A stretch of DNA of 5,525 nt from Planctomycetaceae bacterium (GTDB lineage: Bacteria; Planctomycetota; Planctomycetia; Planctomycetales; Planctomycetaceae), in assembly GCA_947463775.1 (NCBI GenBank), contig CANHVD010000438.1, positions 1 to 5,525 on the forward strand, written 5' to 3'. Positions within the stretch are counted from its first letter, which is position 1; every line of letters begins with the position of its first letter. The notes under the pieces were generated by a model. The model was given only the letters and a program-made list of their open reading frames with translations, searched no databases and was not told the origin of the DNA. The translations under genes were made by a program, and so were the position numbers. Positions 1 through 5,525 of the stretch are shown in pieces.

Positions 1-1327
1 AATCAGCCGCCACAAGATCTGTCAAAGGTCGGTTCTGCTGGAAGACATGAGCGACAAAACGTACGGCTTCTTCACGCAGGTCCGATGCAAGCGTCTCGGC
101 ATACTCCGGGAAGAGTTCTCCATCCGGATGAACTTCGCTGAAGCCTCTTAAGCCCAGCCATTGCAGTCCGAAGTTTTCACCCAAAGCCCGCGACTTCGGA
201 TCTGCCAACATCCGCCGAACCTGCAGGCGAATCTGATCATCGTTCAGGATCGCCTGGGAATCAGCGGCCTGCAGAAGCTCCTCGTCGGGAATTGATGACC
301 AGATGAATAAGGCCAGGCGAGTTGCGATCTGGTGCGGAGTCAGGCGGATTACTCCGGTTGCGTCCGGTTCTGTTTCCACGACGAACAGAAAATGCGGCGA
401 CACCAGCACAGCCTTCAGAGGTTCTCGCACGGATGCCAGAAACCCGCGACCGCGACCAGTCGATGCTTCATAGAGCTGCATCAGTCGCAGTTTCTCGTCG
501 TCAGTGACCGGACGCCGCCAGGCTCGTCGTGCAAACTGAGCAATGATTTCTGCGGCTGCCTCGGAATCGCTGCTTGATGATTCCGGCTGCAATGATTTCG
601 GAAGAACTATCAACAGGCGATTACGAATCGCAGCTTTAGCAGGATCGTCCGAAGCCTGCGTGTCAGGCAGTGCGTCTTCGATGACTCGATCAGCAATCGC
701 AAGGTATGATTCGAGATGAATGGTGGAGGTGAACAGAGCATCTCCGACGGTGTCGAAGCCTTCGCCGCCAGCGCCGTCGGATGGCGGTTCTTCATCGGGC
801 AGCAGAGGAATCCCGACGACATCTCGAATGGCGTTCCGATACTCCGTCTGAGTCAGACGACGGCTCATCACAAAACCGCGATACCAGCTTTGCGTTTCTT
901 CGGAGGCCAGTTGTTTGCAAAGATCCTGATTCGGTCGTGAATCGACCCACCGGTGAAACTGGCCCTTCTGCTCATCGCTCAGACCGGGACTTCCCTGTGG
1001 AGGCATTTCGTTCAGGCGGATCCGCTTCGCTACTCGTTCCCAGGCATCACCAGCATCAGCTGCAGCCTGCCCATTGGGGAATTTGCCGAAGTCAAACTCT
1101 CCTTCGATTTTGTCCCCGCGGTGACATTGCACGCAGCGAGCTTCCACAATTGGCAGAATTTTTTCCTCGTACGTCTTCTTCCAGCTCTCGACCTTCTTTT
1201 CATGTTCGTCCGCCTGAACGTTGACGAACATGCCGCTCGACACAGCAATCGATATCGCCGCGAACAAGCTAAAAATAGGTAAGCGTCGACAGTAATGTCG
1301 GGCAAACAAGTCGAAGGTAGCATTCAT
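1..1327 (-). CDS. Planctomycete cytochrome c / PSD-domain exported protein (PSCyt1-DUF1587-DUF1595-DUF1592), 3' end outside window
   Basis: I translated this frame by hand; it stays open for 442 codons from ATG at 1327 to the left edge, so the protein is partial. Residues 1-39 look like a signal peptide (RR at 14-15, hydrophobic stretch about 16-31, VQA cleavage site before D40). A class-I type haem motif C65-V-Q-C-H69 is followed by NEMPPQG at 106-112, as expected for a PSCyt1 (planctomycete cytochrome C) domain. RRLTQTEYRNAIRD at 156-169 opens a DUF1587 (PSD3) domain; FARRAWRRPVTDDE at 265-278 marks DUF1595 (PSD5); the region from about residue 330 matches DUF1592 (PSD4). DUF1588 and DUF1585 domains would be expected beyond the window. 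Such proteins are exported, probably haem-binding, and of unknown biochemical role; a DUF1552 partner gene often lies next to them, probably downstream here. No clear Shine-Dalgarno precedes the start. The start choice rests on the signal peptide that follows directly. Confidence 0.93.
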   Translation of the reverse strand, partial: MNATFDLFARHYCRRLPIFSLFAAISIAVSSGMFVNVQADEHEKKVESWKKTYEEKILPIVEARCVQCHRGDKIEGEFDFGKFPNGQAAADAGDAWERVAKRIRLNEMPPQGSPGLSDEQKGQFHRWVDSRPNQDLCKQLASEETQSWYRGFVMSRRLTQTEYRNAIRDVVGIPLLPDEEPPSDGAGGEGFDTVGDALFTSTIHLESYLAIADRVIEDALPDTQASDDPAKAAIRNRLLIVLPKSLQPESSSSDSEAAAEIIAQFARRAWRRPVTDDEKLRLMQLYEASTGRGRGFLASVREPLKAVLVSPHFLFVVETEPDATGVIRLTPHQIATRLALFIWSSIPDEELLQAADSQAILNDDQIRLQVRRMLADPKSRALGENFGLQWLGLRGFSEVHPDGELFPEYAETLASDLREEAVRFVAHVFQQNRPLTDLVAAD

Positions 1328-1409
1328 CAACAGTCACTCGACAAGAACAATACAGTAATAAAAAAGGCTCAGGCATCTCGGCTCTGTGACGGGCTCTTCC
1401 GACACATCA

Positions 1410-1626
1410 TTAGTCTTTAGCGTCCGGGGCATTCAGCAGGGCCATCGCTTTATCAACGCTTCCCGTTGACTTCAGGAATGGCGGTGCAATCTTGATGGCT
1501 TCAATCCATTGAGCGGCCACGACTTCGTTAACGTTTGCTGTTGGCATTCTTTTGATCACCCGCCGAATCGCAGAACTCTTGTCCTTCATCGGATCTTTTA
1601 GACTTCGGTGATTTCTTTGGTGCCAT
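1410..1626 (-). pseudogene. Small Lys-rich protein gene, apparently frameshifted in an A-run
   Basis: ATG at 1626 opens MAPKKSPKSK, a Lys/Pro/Ser-rich start. This frame ends after 32 codons. The continuation that looks like protein, DPMKDKSSAIRRVIKRMP and onward to a stop at 1410-1412, lies in another frame. The two join if one A is removed from the AAAA run of CTAAAAG (minus strand, near 1596-1600), giving a 71-residue protein. From memory, the basic start followed by KSSAIRRVI resembles small planctomycete proteins with a KSAAIREal-type helical segment; the C-terminal part (SVDKAMALL) also resembles their ends. This is recollection, not a search. If that family is right, the copy also seems short in its middle. 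Alternatives: translation from ATG at 1589 alone (59 residues), or a sequencing error. No strong ribosome binding site is visible before either start. The gene lies 82 bp upstream of the cytochrome gene, same strand; co-transcription is possible but unsupported. Confidence 0.45.
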
Positions 1627-1785
1627 AACCGCATCTCTGGTAAACCTCGTACGGAGCCTGAACTTCCAAGCTTACCCTCCGATTCACCCATGGTCAATTC
1701 GCATCACGCATCCGCTGCAACCCGGTCACATCTCACGGGGCCACGGCAAGGCAACTGAATTTTTGGTCGAGTGGAGGGTTATGGC

Positions 1786-1866
1786 ATGACGGGATGGCTC
1801 TGGGATTTGAGTGGCATTCTGGTCGGCTTTAAATGCTGCTTCTGCCGGAAACGATCCCTGTTCTGA
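1786..1866 (+). CDS. Possible 26-residue hydrophobic/Cys-rich peptide
   Basis: ATG at 1786 begins a 26-codon frame ending TGA at 1864-1866. GGAGGG at 1773-1778 sits 7 bases before it, the best Shine-Dalgarno match in the window. The peptide has a Trp/Leu-rich hydrophobic first half (MTGWLWDLSGILVGF) and then a CCFCRKR segment, which would fit a tiny membrane-associated peptide with a basic tail. No family is recognised, and a frame this short can arise by chance in a 437-bp gap. A second ATG at 1781 is in another frame and meets TGA immediately at its third codon. The call rests only on ribosome binding site quality and composition. Confidence 0.18.
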   Translation: MTGWLWDLSGILVGFKCCFCRKRSLF

Positions 1867-2028
1867 GGTGAATCGTGGGAGCACATCTCAGAGCATCAGG
1901 ATCGGAGTCATCGCAGGAATTGCGCTATAGTGAAAAGTGCCCAATGCTCGGGCCCATGTTGTCAGGTTCGTGTAGTTCGGCAGGCATTTCCATCGGAAAC
2001 CGGGCTTCGAGAAATACTGGGGCTTGAG

Positions 2029-2034
2029 TATACT
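2029..2034 (+). promoter_or_regulatory. Candidate -10 element for the toxin-antitoxin operon
   Basis: TATACT matches the TATAAT consensus at five of six bases and lies about 30 bp before the antitoxin start, which would give a leader of roughly 20 bases. The expected -35 position (about 2006-2011, TTCGAG) is a poor match, so if this is a promoter it may depend on an activator or be weak. Antitoxin-toxin complexes commonly repress their own promoter, but no clear operator palindrome is visible next to this site. Confidence 0.3.
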
Positions 2035-2050
2035 GCAAGTCTGAAAACTC

Positions 2051-2056
2051 GAGGAG
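2051..2056 (+). promoter_or_regulatory. Ribosome binding site of the antitoxin gene
   Basis: GAGGAG lies 7 bases before ATG 2064 (GAGGAG-AAGTCTC-ATG). It is a strong match to the anti-Shine-Dalgarno and fixes the antitoxin start. It is clearly stronger than the sites before most other genes here, consistent with the need for antitoxin to be made in excess over toxin. Confidence 0.7.
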
Positions 2057-2063
2057 AAGTCTC

Positions 2064-2291
2064 ATGGTGATTCGCGGGCATTTCGAGAATGGTGTCATTA
2101 TTCCTGAGGAGCCGATTACTCTTCCGGAAGGAACGAAGGTGCAGATTGAGGTTGTTGGCGCTAATCCCCAAAAGATGAAGCGGCAAGGGGGGATGTGGAA
2201 AGGGCGCGTCGTAATCGCCGATGATTTTGACACACTTCCAGCTGAAATCGGAGACGCGTTCGGAGTTGGTGTCGATGAAATTGCTCCTTGA
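2064..2291 (+). CDS. vapB: VapB-like antitoxin, DUF104-type N-terminus
   Basis: This 75-residue protein fits a type II antitoxin paired with a PIN toxin. Residues 1-31 (VIRGHFENGVIIPEEP, then LPEGTKVQIEV) match the small beta-rich DUF104/AF2212-like N-terminus found in many VapB-type antitoxins. Residues 44-66 (MWKGRVVIADDFDTLPAEI) match the C-terminal segment that normally binds and blocks the PIN toxin active site. The known family role is to neutralise the toxin and, with it, repress the operon. The start is supported by a strong upstream GAGGAG. The 3' end overlaps the toxin ATG at 2275 by 17 bp, so the two are translationally coupled, the usual arrangement for such pairs. The gene looks intact even though its toxin partner is frameshifted. 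Class is inferred from sequence feel and the neighbour; another antitoxin family name is possible. Confidence 0.85.
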   Translation: MVIRGHFENGVIIPEEPITLPEGTKVQIEVVGANPQKMKRQGGMWKGRVVIADDFDTLPAEIGDAFGVGVDEIAP

Positions 2292-2651
2292 TACACATGT
2301 GTTGTTATGGTGGTTGGATGTCCTCTACGCATTTCCGAAGAGGCACGTGATCAAATCTCGAATCCGGACAACGAAGTGCTCGTAAGCGCGGCTTCGTGTT
2401 GGGAGATCGAAATTAAACGAAGCCTGAAGAAGTTGACTGCGCCAGAAGAGATCGACGATGTTATAGGGCAGTGTGGATTCGTGGAGTTGGCGATTTCGAT
2501 CGTGCATTCGATGAAGGCAGGGGCTTTGCCGCTTCATCACCGTGACCCATTCGATCGAATGCTAATCGCTCAGTCAATTTGCGAATCCGCTTTCATAGTA
2601 ACTCATGATCAAATGTTTCAGTTGTATGGAGTTCCTCTGATTCCGGCATGA
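2275..2651 (+). pseudogene. vapC: PIN-domain toxin (VapC-like), split by an apparent one-base deletion
   Basis: The toxin starts at ATG 2275, inside the antitoxin gene, with GGAG at 2262-2265 nine bases upstream. The first frame gives MKLLLDTHVLLWWLD, a textbook PIN start, then loses homology and stops at 2383-2385 (36 residues). The rest of a PIN protein (ISEEARDQISNPDNE, SAASCWEIEIK, HHRDPFDRMLIAQ, IVTHDQMFQLYGVPLI) continues in the neighbouring frame to TGA at 2649-2651. Inserting one base between 2320 and 2321 (GATGTCC back to GATGATCC) restores WLDDPLRISEEARD and a 125-residue protein, the usual family length. Acidic residues D6, E44, D94 and D112 of the restored protein match the metal-binding set of PIN ribonucleases; D6 lies on the other side of the break from the rest. 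As written, the sequence cannot make active toxin unless the ribosome shifts frame. A fragment could start at ATG 2307 but would lack D6. Sequencing error is the main alternative. Confidence 0.88.
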
Positions 2652-2688
2652 TCGTTTGCTCTCCGCGATACAATGCATGGCAGACGCT

Positions 2689-2718
2689 TTGACGTCCTGT
2701 TTATTCTCGGCAAATAGT
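2689..2718 (+). promoter_or_regulatory. Candidate sigma-70-type promoter upstream of the lipoprotein gene
   Basis: TTGACG (2689-2694) matches the -35 consensus at five of six bases. AATAGT (2713-2718) matches the -10 consensus at four of six, with an 18-bp spacer. It lies in the 191-bp gap after the toxin remnant and would give a leader of roughly 115 bases before ATG 2843. Planctomycete promoters are poorly described, so this is a pattern match only. Confidence 0.28.
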
Positions 2719-2842
2719 AAAAGACCAAAACGGGATGATTTTACGTTCTACTCAAATCATGGACGGCTTTGTTGGATCAATGCAACCCTAAGAGACCGTT
2801 CCCCAAGAGTCCAAGCCATCGACCGTCAAAGGATTGAACTCG

Positions 2843-4429
2843 ATGCCAGATCAACGCGTTCTTTCAATTTCGATGTCGCTGATCATCACGCTGTTCGCGG
2901 CCGGCTGTGGTTCTCAGTCGCAACGTGCACCCGAGGCAGATGGAACAACCGCCGAGACGTCACCAGAAGAAGAACAGTCACCGGAAGAATCTCCCGGGCA
3001 ACTGATCGCCGATCTTCCCTCGGACATCCGCGAAGTAGGATCTCCAGACACATCTGTTCCAAAAGTTCCGCCAAAGAAGAAGCCTGAAGATTCCGCCCAG
3101 CCTGAAACAGAGCCACGCGACATTGTTGTCGAGTCCACCGAAAGCGGCGTTGATCCTTCAGGGAGCGGTGTCGATGAACCAATGACTGACGATGAGTCAA
3201 ACTCTGAGGATCCTGTTGCGGCGAACACCGCCGAAACGGATAACGGTGGGACGTCCGCGTCACCGCCACCGCCGACACCAGTGCCGGCCGGCTCAGTGAC
3301 TGTCACTCCCGATCGAAAGGCGAATGCTTCTGCTCAATCTGCCGTCACCAGCAAAACGGTTATTCAACGGGATGGCGTCTCTCAAAAGCACAAAGGATTC
3401 TCATCCGAACTCGTTTACTTCGCGACCAATCGTGAGCCCTCCGCGACAGCGATCGCAATGAAGGATCCCGACCTGTTCTTCGGTGACGAGCCTGGAGATC
3501 TGTCCTATGGTGTCTGCGAGGTCAGCATTCCCTACAAACGAACGCCCGGTACACTGCCCGAGCCGTCAGTCTGGTCACTCGAGTTTACTCAGGACCCTCA
3601 GAAGCATGTGGTGCTGATGGAAATTCAACGTCTGCCGGATGCTGAATTCTGGATGGCGTTGAGAAAGAAAGTCGACGCCTCACCCAATCGCCAGCTCATG
3701 CTCTTCGTGCATGGCTATTCTGCCACCTTTCGAGATGCCGCCAGGCGTACCGCGCAGATGTCATATGACATGAATTATCAGGGACCGGCGATGTTCTTTA
3801 GTTGGCCGGCCGGGAGTGAGCTGGAAGGAATCCAGGAACGAGCCAACTATCTAAAGGATCTGCGTCGCGCGGAGGCGTCCGATGAAGATCTGATCGCCGT
3901 CATCGAGAACGTCAGTCGATTGTCCGGTGCAAAGCGAGTCCATCTGGTGGCTCACAGTATGGGCAGCTTTATTCTCACTGAAGCATTGAAGACGATTGAT
4001 GACCGTAACGGCAAAAAGGGGGATCCTCCGAGATTCTTTGATCAGGTCGTTATGGCAGCTCCGGATCTGGATGCAAAGGGGTTCGTTAAGTCATCTGGCA
4101 AGCGTCTGCGAGGTTTCAGCCGACGATTTACGGTGTATGCGTCCAGGCAGGATAAGGCTCTGAAGCTTTCAAAATCCGTGAATGGCTTTGAACCGCTAGG
4201 TCTGCTCAATGAGTTCTCGCGGCAGGGAGCTGAGGCGAAATTGTACGAGCTGGTGGATGCGTCGACTGCTGAAAGTGGCTGGTTCGATTCGGGCCATGTC
4301 TACTACGGAGATATGCCCGAGATGCTGGTCGATCTGGCTTTCGTCTTTCGCGGCATCCCCGCGTCATCGCTGCAACGCGGACTTGGCGAAACCCCGCCGC
4401 TGTTTCGCCTGACGTCGCGATCTCGATAG
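2843..4429 (+). CDS. Lipoprotein with acidic low-complexity linker and DUF900 alpha/beta-hydrolase domain
   Basis: The 528-residue protein starts at ATG 2843, chosen because AAAGGA (2828-2833) lies nine bases upstream. An in-frame TTG at 2834 directly abuts that site and is less likely. Residues 1-21 form a lipoprotein signal peptide (SLIITLFAAG) with lipobox AAGC, acylated Cys22. Residues about 23-165 are disordered-looking, rich in Pro, Glu, Ser, Thr and Asp, including a PPPP run near 141-144: a probable spacer away from the membrane. From about residue 188 the chain matches DUF900 hydrolases: VYFATNREP (191-199), LFVHGYSATF (287-296), FFSWPAG (318-324), HLVAHSMGSF (367-376), VVMAAPDLDA (402-411). 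Likely catalytic residues are Ser372 in HSMG, Asp408 or Asp410, and His485 in SGHVYYG. The substrate is unknown; an envelope esterase or lipase-like role is inference. The gene stands alone, convergent with the next one. Confidence 0.9.
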   Translation: MPDQRVLSISMSLIITLFAAGCGSQSQRAPEADGTTAETSPEEEQSPEESPGQLIADLPSDIREVGSPDTSVPKVPPKKKPEDSAQPETEPRDIVVESTESGVDPSGSGVDEPMTDDESNSEDPVAANTAETDNGGTSASPPPPTPVPAGSVTVTPDRKANASAQSAVTSKTVIQRDGVSQKHKGFSSELVYFATNREPSATAIAMKDPDLFFGDEPGDLSYGVCEVSIPYKRTPGTLPEPSVWSLEFTQDPQKHVVLMEIQRLPDAEFWMALRKKVDASPNRQLMLFVHGYSATFRDAARRTAQMSYDMNYQGPAMFFSWPAGSELEGIQERANYLKDLRRAEASDEDLIAVIENVSRLSGAKRVHLVAHSMGSFILTEALKTIDDRNGKKGDPPRFFDQVVMAAPDLDAKGFVKSSGKRLRGFSRRFTVYASRQDKALKLSKSVNGFEPLGLLNEFSRQGAEAKLYELVDASTAESGWFDSGHVYYGDMPEMLVDLAFVFRGIPASSLQRGLGETPPLFRLTSRSR

Positions 4430-4519
4430 CCTGCAGAACTCTGTGCGGACACACCACATCGACTGCAGAAGGCCGACATCTCATCGGCTCCGGTGGCCAC
4501 CTGAAATGCTGCTGGTGTG

Positions 4520-5338
4520 CTAGGGCTGCTCAATCTTTCGCAGGCTGTCCGTGATATGCTTCATGCAGATCGGGGCCATGCGATTGAAGTACTCCCACGA
4601 ATGTCCTCCGCCAGTGGTTTCCAAATCTCGCTCATGCAGAATTCCCGATGACGACAGCTTCATGCCCAGGCGAGCGGCTCCGTCGAACCATTCATGATCC
4701 TGGGGGTCACAACAGAAGAACTGGTGCCGTGGCCACGCCAGCGGATGCAGGTTCAAAACGACAGTCGCCTGTCGAGCTGCCTCGGCGTCCGGAAACATCG
4801 TGTCTAATGGAATCCCGGAACCGTAAAGCTGAAAGAAATCGACTGCCGGAGAAATCGCCGCGGCAATGGGAAAGTTCGAGGCCTGTCGAAAGGCCAACTG
4901 CAACACTCCCTGACCGCCCATACTGATTCCCAACAGAGGAATCTGCGGTGGTTGAACACCAAACCGTTGCTCGATAAACGGAACGACAGAATCCAGTAGC
5001 CAATTCTGAGGTGTGATCTCGGGATGAAAATCTTCACAGATCACATCCAGCCACCAACTGTGTCCGCCATCCGGGCAAACCGCAGCAAGACCGTGCTGTT
5101 GAAAAAGATTACTGAAGACCGTGTTGTCGTTCAGCATGATGCGACCATGCCCGTGCAGAAACAACACGACAGCGCTGGGGGGAACGTTTCCCGATGGAAC
5201 GAATATGTCGACACGTCGACCGTCCAGTGACTCGGTCGTCCATTGCTTCAGGCAATCGCGTTCATCCCGTTGCGGAGCCGCGGTGGTCTGATCCTGTGTG
5301 GAATCGCTGCCGAAGAGTCGTTTTAATTGATCGAACAT
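4520..5338 (-). CDS. Esterase-like alpha/beta hydrolase
   Basis: This 272-residue protein has no signal peptide or membrane segment and should be cytoplasmic. It fits the putative esterase (esterase D / PF00756-like) branch of the alpha/beta-hydrolase fold: VVLFLHGHGR at 57-66 supplies the oxyanion-hole loop, LLGISMGGQG at 135-144 contains the nucleophile elbow GxSxG with Ser139, CCDPQDHEW at 209-217 offers the acid (Asp211 or Asp214), and GGGHSWEYF at 243-251 carries the catalytic His246. Known members hydrolyse short acyl esters, including S-formylglutathione, or polysaccharide-linked feruloyl and acetyl groups; nothing here fixes the substrate. The start at 5338 has no good Shine-Dalgarno (GATGGTCTCTC precedes it), but no better upstream start is evident. 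The gene converges on the DUF900 lipoprotein gene with a 90-bp gap. Both are alpha/beta hydrolases, but they are only distantly alike and show no sign of recent duplication. Confidence 0.88.
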   Translation of the reverse strand: MFDQLKRLFGSDSTQDQTTAAPQRDERDCLKQWTTESLDGRRVDIFVPSGNVPPSAVVLFLHGHGRIMLNDNTVFSNLFQQHGLAAVCPDGGHSWWLDVICEDFHPEITPQNWLLDSVVPFIEQRFGVQPPQIPLLGISMGGQGVLQLAFRQASNFPIAAAISPAVDFFQLYGSGIPLDTMFPDAEAARQATVVLNLHPLAWPRHQFFCCDPQDHEWFDGAARLGMKLSSSGILHERDLETTGGGHSWEYFNRMAPICMKHITDSLRKIEQP

Positions 5339-5446
5339 GAGAGACCATCAGCGGTTAATGCAGAGGAATTTCGGGGTTGTCTGTTCCCCGGCGATGCACA
5401 CCCTACAATCATGCGTCTGCTTCGTTCAACCACAGGGACCATTGAT
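5339..5446. promoter_or_regulatory. Divergent intergenic region between esterase and oxidoreductase genes
   Basis: This 108-bp gap must carry the promoters of both divergent genes if each is transcribed from its own. On the plus strand TACAAT at 5404-5409 matches the -10 consensus at five of six; TTGTCT at 5377-5382 is a possible -35 but its 21-bp spacing is too long. A transcript from TACAAT would begin after ATG 5411, which favours GTG 5447 as start of the right-hand gene. No convincing minus-strand promoter was found. Confidence 0.3.
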
Positions 5447-5525
5447 GTGAATAACAAACTCAGGTTCGGGATTTTGGGGACGGCTCGTATTGCCAAATCC
5501 GTGACTCCTCATTTGCAGGCGTCGG
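5447..5525 (+). CDS. Gfo/Idh/MocA-family oxidoreductase, N-terminal 26 codons only
   Basis: The frame runs from GTG 5447 to the right edge. KLRFGILGTARIAKSV (4-19) is a beta-strand plus glycine-rich turn of a Rossmann fold in the form typical of Gfo/Idh/MocA NAD(P)-dependent dehydrogenases, where the nucleotide pyrophosphate binds at G8-x-x-G11. Known members oxidise or reduce sugars, inositols and related polyols; the family is abundant in planctomycetes. GTG is chosen because AGGGA at 5434-5438 lies eight bases upstream and the Rossmann strand normally begins within a few residues of the start. An in-frame ATG at 5411 would add 12 residues but lacks a ribosome binding site. With only the first strand and turn visible, the substrate cannot be guessed. 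Confidence 0.75.
   Translation, partial: MNNKLRFGILGTARIAKSVTPHLQAS

Larger units (their letters stand above)
1627..2063. other. 437-bp intergenic stretch, largely non-coding
   Basis: No long coding frame with a believable product lies here. The left part is upstream of the small minus-strand gene and should carry its promoter, although I see no clear -35/-10 pair. The middle holds the short peptide frame at 1786-1866. A -10-like TATAGT (1926-1931) has no matching -35. A minus-strand frame that ends at 1925 crosses the right part, but it continues antisense through the antitoxin gene and is probably chance. The right end carries the antitoxin promoter candidate and ribosome binding site. No tRNA, strong hairpin, tandem repeat or insertion-sequence end was noticed. 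Confidence 0.6.

Noticed and set aside
322..1282. Several plus-strand frames of 74 to 147 residues
   Set aside because: They are antisense shadows of the minus-strand cytochrome/PSD gene, with no recognisable domains.
1030..1323. Minus-strand 97-residue frame starting at ATG 1323
   Set aside because: It lies entirely within the partial cytochrome/PSD gene in another frame; the frame from ATG 1327 carries the signal peptide, CVQCH motif and PSD domains.
1360..1365. T-run (minus strand) after the small Lys-rich gene as an intrinsic terminator
   Set aside because: The preceding GAGCC copies are direct repeats, not inverted, so no stem can form before the T-run.
2656..3087. Plus-strand 143-residue frame
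   Set aside because: It overlaps the lipoprotein gene in another frame, has no family features, and its start has no good ribosome binding site.
2886..3306. Two 130-residue minus-strand frames
   Set aside because: They are antisense to the low-complexity linker of the lipoprotein; the repetitive base composition there keeps several frames open.
4472..4519. Possible terminator between the convergent hydrolase genes (GCCGA/TCGGC stem 4472-4488, GGTGGCCACC palindrome 4492-4501, and CACACCA/TGGTGTG at 4450-4456 and 4513-4519)
   Set aside because: The stems are only 5 to 7 bp, they do not nest into one stable hairpin, and no T-run follows on either strand.
1..5525. CRISPR array, tRNA, rRNA, transposase or insertion-sequence ends
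   Set aside because: No regularly spaced repeats, cloverleaf-like sequence, transposase motifs or terminal inverted repeats were seen on reading both strands.

Overview
The window most likely comes from a member of the Planctomycetota. The strongest clue is the leftmost gene, whose protein has a planctomycete-type cytochrome c domain (CxxCH) followed by PSD-type domains, an architecture greatly expanded in that phylum. Moderate GC content, loosely packed genes, weak Shine-Dalgarno sequences and a PIN-type toxin-antitoxin pair fit this, but the genus cannot be named.

Layout, left to right. Positions 1-1327 (minus strand) hold the first 442 codons of an exported PSCyt1/PSD protein that runs off the left edge. 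Positions 1410-1626 (minus strand) hold a small Lys-rich gene that appears broken by one extra A in an A-run. Positions 1627-2063 are mostly non-coding, with one possible 26-residue peptide behind a strong ribosome binding site. Positions 2064-2651 (plus strand) hold a VapBC-like module: an intact antitoxin overlapping a PIN toxin that is split by an apparent one-base deletion near 2320. Positions 2843-4429 (plus strand) encode a lipoprotein with a long acidic Pro/Glu/Ser/Thr-rich linker and a DUF900 alpha/beta-hydrolase domain. Convergent to it, 4520-5338 (minus strand) encodes a cytoplasmic esterase-like alpha/beta hydrolase. Divergent from that, the first 26 codons of a Gfo/Idh/MocA-type oxidoreductase start at 5447 and run off the right edge.

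No multi-gene pathway is visible; apart from the toxin-antitoxin pair, the genes look like independent transcription units. The most notable signal is two separate one-base lesions within about 750 bp (small Lys-rich gene and PIN toxin), flanked by apparently intact genes. This suggests either a decaying accessory segment or local sequence error. I did not find a convincing undescribed multi-gene system.
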